From a bacterium (GTDB taxonomy: Bacteria > Pseudomonadota > Gammaproteobacteria > GCA-002705445 > GCA-002716945): 64,000 nucleotides of DNA. The notes below the pieces were generated by a model. That model ran no database searches and had not been told where the DNA came from. It saw only the letters and a list, made by a program, of their open reading frames with translations. The translations under genes were made by a program, and so were the position numbers. The stretch is taken from NCBI GenBank assembly GCA_029979505.1, contig JAPOHH010000004.1:19850-83849 (forward strand), written 5' to 3'. Every line of letters begins with the position of its first letter. Within the stretch, counting starts at the first letter, position 1. Below, one piece after another: positions 9,764-18,370 of the stretch.

Positions 9764-11089
9764 AAGTTGAGGAAGATTTGTTGCGAGTCCTGGTAACATA
9801 AACACAGCAACAACTAATAAAATTTGTATTATCAAGAAAGGAAATATACCTTTATAGATGTCAACTGTCTCTACGCTTTTCGGTAGCACACCTCTTAAGT
9901 AAAATAGTGAAAATCCGAATGGTGGAGTGATAAATGAGGTCTGAAGAACTAAAGCAATTAATATGCCTACCCATAATGGGTCAAAGCCAAGTGTGAAAAG
10001 AGCAGGACCAATTAACGGGATTACAATAAAAATTATTTCTATAAAATCCAAAATAAATCCTAATAAGAACATTATTAGAAGAACAATAGCTAAAGTTAAA
10101 AATTTATTATTAGGCAGTTCTATCAGAAATTTATGAATAAACTCCTCACCCTCTAGACCTCTAAAGACAAGAGAAAATAACATAGCGCCAATCAATATCA
10201 TAAAAACCATACTTGTTAATTTAATAGATTCGTATACACATTTATCAAGAATATTTTTTGATAATGTTTTTTGGAAAAAAGATAATACTATTGCTCCTAA
10301 TGCCCCAATACCAGCAGCTTCCGATGGTGTAGCTATACCGAATATAATAGATCCTAGTACAATAAACATTAGGCCAAGTGGATATACAATAGATGAAATA
10401 CTTGTATTTTTTTCAGATGAAATATGTTCAGTTTTTACACATAGCATTTTTAAATAAACAATATATAAAATCGGAAGTATAAGCCCTGGTAAGAGGGCAC
10501 CTAAAAATAAGTCTGCTATCGTTATACTCTCTGGACTAAAAATTCCCATATTCAGTTGGGCTTGTTGATAAGATGATGACAAAACATCAGCAAGAAGGAT
10601 TAATACTAGTGATGGAGGTATTATTTGTCCGAGTGTTCCAGCAGCACATATTGTACCAGTAGCTATACTATTAGAATATCCATTCTTAACTAGAACAGGG
10701 TAAGTTAGTAATCCTAGTGTAACAACGCTGGCTCCAACGATACCTGTGCTAGCAGCCATAAGCGCTCCAACAACGACTACAGAAATTGCTAGACCGCTAT
10801 CAGTATTTTTAAAAAGAGCATTCATATCTTTAATAAGATTTTCAGCAATTTTTGTTTTTTCTAAAATTAGTCCCATAAATATGAATAGAGGTACTGCTAG
10901 AAGATTTTGATTTCCCATCACACCAAATAATCTATTCGGAAATGCCATAAGGTATGAATAATCAAAAAAATCAAAAGATATTCCAATTAAACCAAAAATA
11001 AGCGATACTCCAGCCAATATAAAAGCTACTGGAAATCCACTCAGTAGCAGTAAGAATGTCAAAAGTAGAAAAATTATTACTATGTCCAT
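9752..11089 (-). CDS. dctM: TRAP transporter large permease subunit DctM
   Basis: This is the 12-helix-type large membrane subunit of a TRAP importer, the sodium-coupled translocation channel. The opening MDIVIIFLLLTFLLLLSGFPVAF and the later blocks LLAVPLFIFMG, GTICAAGTLGQIIPPSLVL and ATPSEAAGIGALGA are hallmark DctM sequences. It has 445 residues and is full length. It lies four bases after dctQ in the thrB-dctQ-dctM run. It ends tail to tail with the binding-protein gene, overlapping it by 12 bases, so the three TRAP genes are together but not in one operon. Confidence 0.95.
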   Translation of the reverse strand: MDIVIIFLLLTFLLLLSGFPVAFILAGVSLIFGLIGISFDFFDYSYLMAFPNRLFGVMGNQNLLAVPLFIFMGLILEKTKIAENLIKDMNALFKNTDSGLAISVVVVGALMAASTGIVGASVVTLGLLTYPVLVKNGYSNSIATGTICAAGTLGQIIPPSLVLILLADVLSSSYQQAQLNMGIFSPESITIADLFLGALLPGLILPILYIVYLKMLCVKTEHISSEKNTSISSIVYPLGLMFIVLGSIIFGIATPSEAAGIGALGAIVLSFFQKTLSKNILDKCVYESIKLTSMVFMILIGAMLFSLVFRGLEGEEFIHKFLIELPNNKFLTLAIVLLIMFLLGFILDFIEIIFIVIPLIGPALFTLGFDPLWVGILIALVLQTSFITPPFGFSLFYLRGVLPKSVETVDIYKGIFPFLIIQILLVVAVFMLPGLATNLPQLLLK

Positions 11090-11093
11090 TTAA

Positions 11094-11558
11094 TTATCTA
11101 TTTGTTAACTTATCTAACACCTGGATGAATATTAATAAAGAGAATATATATATTGAAGACTTCAATAAAAATACAATTGGTAAGCCTCCCGGTTCGCTAG
11201 AACCTTCCAACATAATCCATGATCTTGTAATCATTTCTGTACTTTCATAGAGAACAAATAAACAAAAGGGTATTACAAAAATGTAGAGCCCAATCTTATC
11301 AATTAATTTTCTATTATCTCTACTTAACTTGCTCGACACTATATCAATTCTGACATGCGCATCATCTTTTAAACACAATGAGACTCCAAAAAGAAAAATA
11401 AAAGCATGCATATACATAACTAGCTCTTGAAGAAATATAAAGTTGATATTGAACAAATATCTCATAACAATATTTATTAAAACAACAGTAAACATTAAAT
11501 AAAAGAAGTTAATTGTAAGGTATTTTGTGTAATTATTGACTAGTTGTGTGAATTTCAT
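11094..11558 (-). CDS. dctQ: TRAP transporter small permease subunit DctQ
   Basis: This is the small four-helix membrane subunit of the TRAP importer. Hydrophobic helices lie at about residues 13-35 (YLTINFFYLMFTVVLINIVMRY), 40-62, 88-105 and 127-147. The characteristic segments ELVMYMHAFIFLFGVSLCLKDDAHVRIDI and GGLPIVFLLKSSIYIFSLLIF match the DctQ family. The length of 154 residues is typical. Its ATG overlaps the thrB stop (ATGA) and dctM follows after four bases. Confidence 0.92.
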   Translation of the reverse strand: MKFTQLVNNYTKYLTINFFYLMFTVVLINIVMRYLFNINFIFLQELVMYMHAFIFLFGVSLCLKDDAHVRIDIVSSKLSRDNRKLIDKIGLYIFVIPFCLFVLYESTEMITRSWIMLEGSSEPGGLPIVFLLKSSIYIFSLLIFIQVLDKLTNR

Positions 11559-12481
11559 TTACAAGCAATCCTGCTTTTAATTATTCTCTCAAAAGTTGTA
11601 GGATCTTTTATATGTGTAATCTCTCCTACTTTTGGGAAAATCATATCTACTAATCTAGATAAATAAAATCTTAGTCCAGCCGCAATCATCGCGCTATTAA
11701 GATATTTCCTCTCATTGGACGTAAGGCATCTTATACTATTATAACTATCAAGAAGGCTATTGTACTTTCCATTATTAATGGATCCATCTTTATTTGTGCA
11801 CCAGTCATTTATGATCACAGCCAGTTCATATATAAAAGGACCATGGAATGAATAATAATAATCTATTATTCCCGTAACTTTATTACTTCTCCCCAAAACA
11901 TTATCTCTGAATAAATCTGAATGGATTATTCCTTGGGGGAGGTTTAATTCAAATATTTTCTTAAACGCTCTGCGTGACTTACTTAAAAGTTTATATTGAT
12001 TTTTTGATACATGAGTTTTTATTTTATTCATATTTTCATCAACCCATTTAACATCTCTGCTATTTGAAATTTTATTATTATAGTTTTTACTAGCAAGATG
12101 AAAGCTCCCTACAATATTACCAATTGATTTGCACAGAGAAATATTTGTTGAAGTAATAGTCTTACCATTTAATCTTTCCATAATTGAACAAGGTTTTGAT
12201 TTAAATGTAGATATAACCTCACCTTTTTTTGTAAGCATTATCTCAGGAGAGCATAGGCCATTAATTGAAAAGAAATTCATCAATTTAAGGTATTTTTTGG
12301 CTTTAGCTTTAGTTATGTCCTCAAATATTGTTATTACATATTTACCTTTTGTTGTGACTAAAAAATAATTTGTATTAGTTATTCCGTCAGAAATACCCTT
12401 GTAGGATACTAACGACCCAATATTATATCCGGACAGTAGCTTTGAAACTTCTTTAGCACTGAGATTTGTGTATACAGACAT
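11555..12481 (-). CDS. thrB: Homoserine kinase, ThrB type II (aminoglycoside-phosphotransferase fold)
   Basis: This enzyme phosphorylates homoserine for threonine synthesis. It belongs to the APH/choline-kinase-like ThrB of Pseudomonas and Betaproteobacteria, not the GHMP-type enzyme of E. coli. I place the start at the ATG at 12481, because family members begin MSVYT.LS; the track start adds 20 residues running toward polA. Motifs include GISDGITNTNYFL, the catalytic loop PQGIIHSDLFRDNVLG and the metal-binding GIIDYYYS. It has 308 residues. It diverges from polA over 48 bases and is translationally coupled to dctQ, a pairing I cannot explain functionally. Confidence 0.92.
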   Translation of the reverse strand: MSVYTNLSAKEVSKLLSGYNIGSLVSYKGISDGITNTNYFLVTTKGKYVITIFEDITKAKAKKYLKLMNFFSINGLCSPEIMLTKKGEVISTFKSKPCSIMERLNGKTITSTNISLCKSIGNIVGSFHLASKNYNNKISNSRDVKWVDENMNKIKTHVSKNQYKLLSKSRRAFKKIFELNLPQGIIHSDLFRDNVLGRSNKVTGIIDYYYSFHGPFIYELAVIINDWCTNKDGSINNGKYNSLLDSYNSIRCLTSNERKYLNSAMIAAGLRFYLSRLVDMIFPKVGEITHIKDPTTFERIIKSRIACK

Positions 12482-12529
12482 GTAATTATGATATATAACT
12501 TTTAATGAACAAACGATATCTAAATTCAA

Positions 12530-15214
12530 ATGGTTTTCCAAGTAAAAAATAAAGATAATTTTATTATTGTTGATGGCTCATCTTATCTGTATAGGGCTTA
12601 TTATGCATTACCTAACCTCAAAACATCCTCAGGGCTTCACTCTGGAGCTATTCATGGTTTTGCAAATATGCTAAATCGAATAATAAGTGAATGTGATCCC
12701 AAATATTTACTCATGGTATTTGATGCTAAAGGAAAGAACTTTAGACATTCTATATATGATTTATATAAAGCAAATAGGAGTCAAATGCCAAGTGAATTAT
12801 CTGAACAAACTGGACCTATAATAGATTTAGTAAAAGCATATGGAATTAAAGTTTTACAAGAGGAGGGTGTTGAAGCAGATGACGTTATTGCTTCTGCTGT
12901 GAAACAAATAAATATAAAAAATACACAAATAATAGTTTCATCTGGAGATAAAGACTTAGCTCAACTTGTTACAAAGGATGTTGTCTTAATGAATAATTTT
13001 GACTCCAGGATTTTAGATATTGAGGGTGTTGTTGAAAAATTCGGTGTTAAGCCAGAACAAATATTTGATTATTTATGTTTAGTAGGTGACACATCAGATA
13101 ATATTCCCGGTGTTCCAAAAGTAGGACCTAAGACAGCAACAACTCTTCTAACCAAATATAAAAACCTAGCTGGTATTTTTAAAAATATAAATGAACTCAA
13201 GGGTAAGTTAAAAGAAAATATTGTAAATTCTAAAGAAACAGTTGAGTTAGCAAAAAAGCTTGTAGCTCTAAAATCTAACCTTCCGTTGAACTTGAAAGAG
13301 AATCAATTACTTTTTGGCAAGCAAGATAAAGCATCGTTAGAGAAAATAATCACTAAATATGAGCTTAAATCATTATCTAATCAATTGAAAATAAAAGCTG
13401 TTAAAAAGAAAATTAAAAAAAATTATCAATTAGTTAGTTCAATTGATCAAGTAAGAACGATTATTGAAGAGTGTAAAAAAGAGAAACTATTTGCATTTGA
13501 TACTGAAACAACATCATTGGCTTTTAATGAAGCTGAGTTAGTAGGTTTTAGTATCGCTTATAAAAATAATCATGGGTTCTATTTTCCATTAGGACATAAT
13601 TGTTCACCTGAAAGAAATTTACCTTTCAATGAGACTATTGCAATTTTACAAGAATTATTTCGTGATAAGAATATTACCGTCATCGGCCAGAACTTTAAAT
13701 ATGATATGAATGTTATGAAAAAATATTCTATTGAGATAAAGAGTTCTGTTGAGGATACTATGCTGATGTCGTATGTCCTTAATTCATCAGGGAAGCATGA
13801 TCTAGGAACTTTATCATCAGTATTACTTGACCATTCCGCAATATCATATGAGGACGTTGTCGGCAAAGGTAAAGATCAAGTTTCATTTGCAGATATTGAT
13901 CTTGATAAAGCTAAAGAATATGCTTGCGAAGATGCAGATCTTACTTTTCTTTTATTTGAAAAATTGAAGGACAAACTCACAAAAGATAAACGACTGTACG
14001 AAGTTTATCAAAACATTGAAATTAAATTAATGAAGATTATCGCTGAAATGGAATATTTGGGCGTATCTATAGATAATCATGAGCTTGAAAAACAATCAAA
14101 AGACTTAGCTACAAGAATTGATAAGATTGAGAAAAAAATATATAAACTATCTGGGCGTGAATTTAATATAAGTTCGCCTAAGCAGATTCAAGAAATATTT
14201 TATGATGAACTAAAACTACCTGTACTTAAGAAAACTCCAAAAGGGCAACCTTCTACAAATGAAGATGTTATGACTCAGTTGGCTGAGGAACATGAATTAC
14301 CAAGCTTAATTCTGTCTTTTAGAAATCTTTTAAAATTAAAAAACACATATACCGATAAACTAGGAGCAGAAGTATGTACAATTTCAAAAAGGCTTCATAC
14401 ATCATACAACCAGACCATTACTATCACGGGTAGATTATCATCATCCTCTCCGAATCTTCAGAACATACCAATAAAAACAGTTGACGGTAAAAAAATACGA
14501 TCTGCTTTTGTACCCAGGAAAGGATTTAAGATATTTTCAGCTGATTATTCACAAATTGAGCTAAGAATTATGGCACATTTATCAGATGACCCTGAGATGA
14601 TTAAAAGTTTTGTCAACGGTGAAGATATTCATTCTTCAACTGCTCAAAAAGTTTTTAATACAAAAGGGGATCCAAATCCTGATGAAAGAAGAGCTGCAAA
14701 AGCAATTAACTTTGGTCTTATTTATGGAATATCTGCATACGGTTTAGCTCGCCAGTTGAAAATTGATAATGTAGAGGCTAAAAACATTATTGATACATAT
14801 TTCTCAAAATACAAAAGAGTTAGGCAGTATATGGACGAGCTGAAAGAGACTGCCAAAAATCAAGAGTATGTGGAGACTATGTATGGAAGAAGAATCTTTC
14901 TTCCTAATATATCACATTCTAATTTTCAAGTAAGAAGTGGTGCTGAGAGAACTGCCATCAATGCTCCAATACAAGGAACAGCAGCTGATATTCTCAAGCT
15001 TGCAATGATTAGAATAAATAATTGGTTTGATGAAGAAAAAATATCAAATGTTTTTATGATTATGCAAGTTCATGATGAGCTTGTTTTTGAAATTAAAAAG
15101 GATGATATTCCAAGCTCGGGTTTAAAAATATCCAACTTAATGACTAATGTTGAGGCTTTAAAAGTTCCTTTGGTTGTAAATACATTTCACGGCAACTCTT
15201 GGAGGGATATCTAA
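12530..15214 (+). CDS. polA: DNA polymerase I
   Basis: PolA removes RNA primers and fills gaps in replication and repair. It has an N-terminal 5'-3' exonuclease (FIIVDGSSYLYRAYYAL, then GVEADDVIASAV; residues 1 to about 290) and a 3'-5' proofreading domain (about 310-490). In the latter, FDTETTS, NFKYD and YACEDAD are all present, so proofreading looks intact. The polymerase domain (about 510-894) has motif A SADYSQIELRIMAH, motif B RRAAKAINFGLIYG and motif C VHDELVFE. At 894 residues it is full length. No Shine-Dalgarno is obvious before the ATG. Confidence 0.98.
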   Translation: MVFQVKNKDNFIIVDGSSYLYRAYYALPNLKTSSGLHSGAIHGFANMLNRIISECDPKYLLMVFDAKGKNFRHSIYDLYKANRSQMPSELSEQTGPIIDLVKAYGIKVLQEEGVEADDVIASAVKQINIKNTQIIVSSGDKDLAQLVTKDVVLMNNFDSRILDIEGVVEKFGVKPEQIFDYLCLVGDTSDNIPGVPKVGPKTATTLLTKYKNLAGIFKNINELKGKLKENIVNSKETVELAKKLVALKSNLPLNLKENQLLFGKQDKASLEKIITKYELKSLSNQLKIKAVKKKIKKNYQLVSSIDQVRTIIEECKKEKLFAFDTETTSLAFNEAELVGFSIAYKNNHGFYFPLGHNCSPERNLPFNETIAILQELFRDKNITVIGQNFKYDMNVMKKYSIEIKSSVEDTMLMSYVLNSSGKHDLGTLSSVLLDHSAISYEDVVGKGKDQVSFADIDLDKAKEYACEDADLTFLLFEKLKDKLTKDKRLYEVYQNIEIKLMKIIAEMEYLGVSIDNHELEKQSKDLATRIDKIEKKIYKLSGREFNISSPKQIQEIFYDELKLPVLKKTPKGQPSTNEDVMTQLAEEHELPSLILSFRNLLKLKNTYTDKLGAEVCTISKRLHTSYNQTITITGRLSSSSPNLQNIPIKTVDGKKIRSAFVPRKGFKIFSADYSQIELRIMAHLSDDPEMIKSFVNGEDIHSSTAQKVFNTKGDPNPDERRAAKAINFGLIYGISAYGLARQLKIDNVEAKNIIDTYFSKYKRVRQYMDELKETAKNQEYVETMYGRRIFLPNISHSNFQVRSGAERTAINAPIQGTAADILKLAMIRINNWFDEEKISNVFMIMQVHDELVFEIKKDDIPSSGLKISNLMTNVEALKVPLVVNTFHGNSWRDI

Positions 15215-15225
15215 AACTAGATAGA

Positions 15226-15253
15226 TTGCACTATATTAATATTTCGTTATAAT
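15226..15253 (+). promoter_or_regulatory. Candidate promoter of the cytochrome c4 gene, leaderless
   Basis: A perfect -10 TATAAT (15248-15253) is followed by seven bases and then the ATG at 15261, so transcription should start at or next to the ATG. A weak -35 TTGCAC lies at 15226-15231 with a 16-base spacer. No Shine-Dalgarno is present between the -10 and the start codon. Confidence 0.55.
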
Positions 15254-15260
15254 TAGCCCA

Positions 15261-15875
15261 ATGAAATTTCACAGCGGACTAATAAGTTACATATTTTTAG
15301 CTATTATCCTTATAAACCCTGCATATTCTGATGTTGAAAAGGGGAAAGAGTTATCTGCGTCATGTGCCGCGTGTCATGGCAATGAGGGCGTATCATTAAA
15401 CCCAGTCTGGCCCAAATTAGCTGGTCAGAACCCTAAATATCTAGCATCCCAATTACATGAATTCAAAAAAGGTCCTGAAGGTAATAGAAATAATGCAGTT
15501 ATGTATGGAATAGCAGTCAACCTGTCTGAACAGGACATAAACGATCTTTCTGAATACTATTCATCTTTAAAATCATCAGTAGGTTTAACAAAAGATGAAT
15601 ATTTAGACTTAGGACGAAATCTTTATCGTGGCGGTAACATGGAAATTAAAATGCAAGCCTGTATGAGCTGTCACGGTCCAAATGGACAAGGAAATTATGC
15701 TGCGGCAATTCCAATGCTATCAGGTCAACATGCTCAATACACATATCAACAACTTAAAAATTTTCAAACATCTATGAGGTCAAACGATTATAATAAGATG
15801 ATGAGAAACATTGTCCACAGAATGACTGATGAGGAAATGAAAGCTGTAGCAAGCTATATTGAAGGCCTTTACTAA
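15261..15875 (+). CDS. Cytochrome c4, dihaem c-type cytochrome
   Basis: This is a periplasmic dihaem electron carrier that passes electrons to terminal oxidases. It has an N-terminal signal peptide (LISYIFLAIILINPAYS, cleavage near AYS-DVEKG) and two class I cytochrome c domains, each with a CxxCH haem site: CAACHG near residue 35 and CMSCHG near residue 134. Each domain has a later Met candidate for the axial ligand (NAVMYGIAVNLS and NKMMRNIVHRMT). The length of 204 residues suits cytochrome c4. It overlaps dsbA by one base (TAATG), and the polA/c4/dsbA neighbourhood is one I recall from Pseudomonas. Confidence 0.93.
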   Translation: MKFHSGLISYIFLAIILINPAYSDVEKGKELSASCAACHGNEGVSLNPVWPKLAGQNPKYLASQLHEFKKGPEGNRNNAVMYGIAVNLSEQDINDLSEYYSSLKSSVGLTKDEYLDLGRNLYRGGNMEIKMQACMSCHGPNGQGNYAAAIPMLSGQHAQYTYQQLKNFQTSMRSNDYNKMMRNIVHRMTDEEMKAVASYIEGLY

Positions 15876-16486
15876 TGTTTAAAATTAAACATTTTATCTA
15901 TGTATTATTTCTCTCTGTGCTTATGGCGCAAGGCGCATATGCTCAGAAGTACATTCAAATCTCTACAGAAAAACAACAAGAATCAAAAGATATAATCATT
16001 TATGAGTTCTTTTGGTATGGTTGCCCTCACTGTTATAATCTCGAACCTACGATGGATAGAATTGAAGCGGACCTAGATAAAGATACGAAAATTGTAAAAG
16101 TACCTGTTGCACTAAGGGACAGTTGGCTTCCACATGCAAAACTTTATTATGCTTTAAAACAAATGGGAAAAATTGATGATATTCATAACTTAATTTTTGA
16201 GGAAATTCACATCGAAAATAATCGCTTAAGTAGTGAGCAGCAGATAGTAGACTTCTTAAGCAAGTTTGATATAAATATAGATGAATTTAAACAGCTGTAT
16301 AATAGCTTTGGAACTGAAGCGCGTGTAAAGAAATCTAGTAACCTTGCTAGAAAATATCAAATTAATTCAGTACCTACTATTATAGTGAATGGAAAATTCT
16401 TAACTAGTGGTTCATATGTCTCAAGTTATGATGAATTATACAGCGTTGTTAATTTATTAGTTGAACGAGAAAGAAACAGTTTATAG
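15875..16486 (+). CDS. dsbA: Thiol:disulfide interchange protein DsbA
   Basis: DsbA introduces disulfide bonds into periplasmic proteins. A signal peptide is visible (HFIYVLFLSVLMAQGAYAQ, cleavage after AYA), then the active site FFWYGCPHCYNLEP with the CPHC dithiol near residue 51. The cis-proline segment NSVPTIIVNGKF is at about residues 165-176. At 203 residues the length is normal. It is translationally coupled to the upstream cytochrome c4, consistent with both products maturing in the periplasm, and folD follows after 11 bases. Confidence 0.95.
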   Translation: MFKIKHFIYVLFLSVLMAQGAYAQKYIQISTEKQQESKDIIIYEFFWYGCPHCYNLEPTMDRIEADLDKDTKIVKVPVALRDSWLPHAKLYYALKQMGKIDDIHNLIFEEIHIENNRLSSEQQIVDFLSKFDINIDEFKQLYNSFGTEARVKKSSNLARKYQINSVPTIIVNGKFLTSGSYVSSYDELYSVVNLLVERERNSL

Positions 16487-16497
16487 GAGAGTAAAAA

Positions 16498-17352
16498 ATG
16501 ACAGCAAAAATTATTAGCGGAAGAGAGACTGCAGAACACATACTTGAAAAGGAGCTTTCTAAAAAAGTAGAAGTTTTAAAAACTAAAAATATTATCCCTA
16601 ATCTAGTTGTGATATTAGTTGGAGATATGAAAGCTTCTGCTAGTTATGTTAAGCAAAAAGAAAAATTCGCTGAAAAAGCTGGAATTAAATCTGAAGTAAG
16701 AAGATTTGAGTCAGATATAAGTGAGAAAGATATACTCTCTGAAATAGATAAAATAAATAATGATCCACTCATACATGGTGTAATTGTCCAATTACCATTA
16801 CCTGATCATATTTCCGTTGCTAAAGTATTAAACAGTATTCATCCAAGTAAAGACGTTGATGGCTTCACTCCAAATAATGTTGGAAAGTTATTCCTTGGCG
16901 AAGACACACTGGTATCTTGTACACCAAAAGGAATTATGCAAATGTTAAGAATTTCAGGAACAGACCTAAATGGTAAGAACGTAACAGTGATCGGAAGATC
17001 TAATATTGTAGGAAAGCCAGTTTCTATATTATGTCAATCGGAGAATGCGACAGTAACTATGTGCCATTCACGTACTAAAGATTTAAATCATAAACTTTCT
17101 GATGCCGATGTAATTATCGTTGCTGTAGGTGTACCCAAGTTTATTTCAGGTGATCAAATACCTAATGGCGCAGTTGTAATAGATGTTGGTATTCATAATA
17201 TAGACGGTAAACTTTGCGGTGATGTAGATTTTGATTCAGCCAAGGAAAAAGCCTCGGCTATAACACCGGTTCCGGGAGGAGTAGGACCAATGACAGTATG
17301 TGCCTTAATTGAAAATACTATCATTGCAGCTGAGAGAATACATAGCGCCTGA
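16498..17352 (+). CDS. folD: Methylenetetrahydrofolate dehydrogenase/cyclohydrolase FolD
   Basis: FolD interconverts 5,10-methylene-, methenyl- and 10-formyl-tetrahydrofolate with NADP, supplying one-carbon units for purines and initiator tRNA. Recognised motifs are ASASYVKQKEKFAEKAGI with the catalytic Lys, VQLPLPDHI, PSKDVDGFTPNNVG, VIGRSNIVGKP and the C-terminal PVPGGVGPMTVCAL. It has 284 residues, full length. A good AGGAGA Shine-Dalgarno lies before the ATG. Its last codons and stop overlap the 3' end of the tRNA-Arg gene on the opposite strand. Confidence 0.97.
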   Translation: MTAKIISGRETAEHILEKELSKKVEVLKTKNIIPNLVVILVGDMKASASYVKQKEKFAEKAGIKSEVRRFESDISEKDILSEIDKINNDPLIHGVIVQLPLPDHISVAKVLNSIHPSKDVDGFTPNNVGKLFLGEDTLVSCTPKGIMQMLRISGTDLNGKNVTVIGRSNIVGKPVSILCQSENATVTMCHSRTKDLNHKLSDADVIIVAVGVPKFISGDQIPNGAVVIDVGIHNIDGKLCGDVDFDSAKEKASAITPVPGGVGPMTVCALIENTIIAAERIHSA

Positions 17353-17417
17353 GAAGATTCGAACTTCTGACCTTTAGCTTCGGAAGCTAACGCTCTATCC
17401 AACTGAGCTACAGACGC
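17344..17417 (-). tRNA. tRNA-Arg (anticodon CCG)
   Basis: The leftward sequence folds as a standard cloverleaf. The acceptor pairs GCGTCTG with CAGGCGC (one G-T pair), the D stem is GCTC/GAGC, and the anticodon stem TTAGC/GCTAA encloses the loop TTCCGAA with anticodon CCG. The T arm is AGAAG-TTCGAAT-CTTCT. A20, an arginine identity base, is present in the D loop. CCA is not encoded. The base after the acceptor (discriminator 73) reads U, which is unusual for tRNA-Arg. The 3' end overlaps the folD stop codon on the other strand. Confidence 0.95.
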
Positions 17418-17482
17418 AAAAAAATATTCAAATAAGTTACTTTTCAAGTATAATCTACTGGAAATAAAAATTGAGGGAAAAT

Positions 17483-17962
17483 ATGAGCGGTACAACATCA
17501 GATAAAGAATTCTATAAAATATTTAGTTATGTAAGTTTATTCATCATTGCTCTAGCTATAATCATAGCTATTCTATCTAATGTTTTTGCTTCATCTGTCG
17601 AAAATGATAACTATAATAAAGTTAAGGAAAAAGCTATCCAAGAACGCTTAGCATCACCGGAAAAAATAAATTTAGCAAGTAACCCTACATTTAAGTCTGA
17701 GGTAATAGAAGTTTCTTCAGCTAAATCTGGCAAGGATATTTATAATTCAGTATGTATGTCATGTCATATGAGTGGTGCTGCAGGTGCACCTATAACTGGA
17801 AAAGCCGACCAGTGGTCTGAAAGATTAGCAAAAGGAAATGATACTTTATACAGCAATGCGATTAATGGAATAGGTGTGATGCCTGCTAAAGGTGGACTGA
17901 TGTCACTTACTGATGATGAGGTAAAGTCTGCTGTTGATTATATGCTTGAACAATCAAACTAG
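17483..17962 (+). CDS. Membrane-anchored cytochrome c5-type protein
   Basis: This is a monohaem c-type cytochrome that probably transfers electrons in the periplasm. I choose the ATG at 17483, preceded by GAGGG, over the TTG at 17471 used in the track. An uncleaved N-terminal anchor is likely (IFSYVSLFIIALAIIIAILSNVF, about residues 13-35). After a linker, the haem motif is CMSCHMSGAAGAPITG, and the distal Met lies in GVMPAKGG, as in the cytochrome c5 family. It has 159 residues. It is divergent from tRNA-Arg and converges with ubiK one base later. Confidence 0.9.
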   Translation: MSGTTSDKEFYKIFSYVSLFIIALAIIIAILSNVFASSVENDNYNKVKEKAIQERLASPEKINLASNPTFKSEVIEVSSAKSGKDIYNSVCMSCHMSGAAGAPITGKADQWSERLAKGNDTLYSNAINGIGVMPAKGGLMSLTDDEVKSAVDYMLEQSN

Positions 17963-17963
17963 T

Positions 17964-18188
17964 TCATTTATTTAACTTCTCTTCTAATTCTTCCAATTTT
18001 TTTCGTGTTTTAAGGAGAACCTCTTTTTGGATATCAAATTCCTCTCGTGTCACTACTTCGATTCTTCTGAGATAATCGTTTAAAAGAATTTTAAGATTAT
18101 CCTTCAGGTCATCTTTTACAGCCTCTGCATTTTTGGGAATTATACTAAGGATACCATCAACCAATTCTTTAAATTTATTATTTTTCAT
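17964..18188 (-). CDS. ubiK: Ubiquinone biosynthesis accessory factor UbiK (YqiC/BMFP family)
   Basis: UbiK is a small trimeric coiled-coil protein that works with UbiJ in aerobic ubiquinone synthesis. The true start is the ATG at 18188, with AAGGAG eight bases upstream; the track start adds 11 residues. The 74-residue product has the family pattern: an amphipathic N-terminal segment (FKELVDGILSIIPKNAEAV), then LKILLNDYLRRIEVVTREEFDIQKEVLLKTRKKLEELEEKL, a predicted coiled coil. Its upstream region holds the candidate NtrC site for the divergent nitrogen unit. Confidence 0.88.
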   Translation of the reverse strand: MKNNKFKELVDGILSIIPKNAEAVKDDLKDNLKILLNDYLRRIEVVTREEFDIQKEVLLKTRKKLEELEEKLNK

Positions 18189-18203
18189 TTTGCACTCCTT
18201 TGA

Positions 18204-18220
18204 TGCACATTTTTTGTGCA
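18204..18220. promoter_or_regulatory. Candidate NtrC binding site (enhancer)
   Basis: TGCACATTTTTTGTGCA is a perfect 6-5-6 inverted repeat of 17 bases. It matches the outer bases and total length of the NtrC consensus (TGCAC, seven bases, GTGCA). A weaker half-matching copy (TGCAC, seven bases, ATGCA) overlaps it at 18191-18207. The perfect site lies about 160-175 bases before the transcription start predicted from the sigma-54 promoter, a normal enhancer distance. Confidence 0.7.
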
Positions 18221-18354
18221 AGATTTAGATCCTATACTCATTATAAAGAAATTTACGAATGTTTACTTTACTACTTGTATTATTAATATATCATACACCC
18301 AATATTATTAGGGAAACACTCATATTTTTATATGTAAATAATAATATTAACAGT

Positions 18355-18370
18355 TGGCACAGTTTATGCA
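18355..18370 (+). promoter_or_regulatory. Candidate sigma-54 (-24/-12) promoter
   Basis: TGGCACAGTTTATGCA matches the RpoN consensus TGGCAC-N5-TTGCA at all but one of the defined bases. The invariant GG and GC are separated by exactly ten bases. Predicted transcription begins near 18381, giving a leader of about 80 bases before the outer-membrane protein gene and then glnK and amtB. With the upstream NtrC-like palindrome, this indicates nitrogen-starvation control. Confidence 0.75.

Noticed and set aside
12530-15214. Loss of proofreading in PolA, as in many streamlined genomes
   Set aside because: The DTE, NxxxD and YxxxD exonuclease motifs are all present.
17193-17498. Leftward 101-residue ORF across folD, tRNA-Arg and the c5-type cytochrome start
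   Set aside because: It is antisense to folD and runs through a tRNA; its sequence has no family features.
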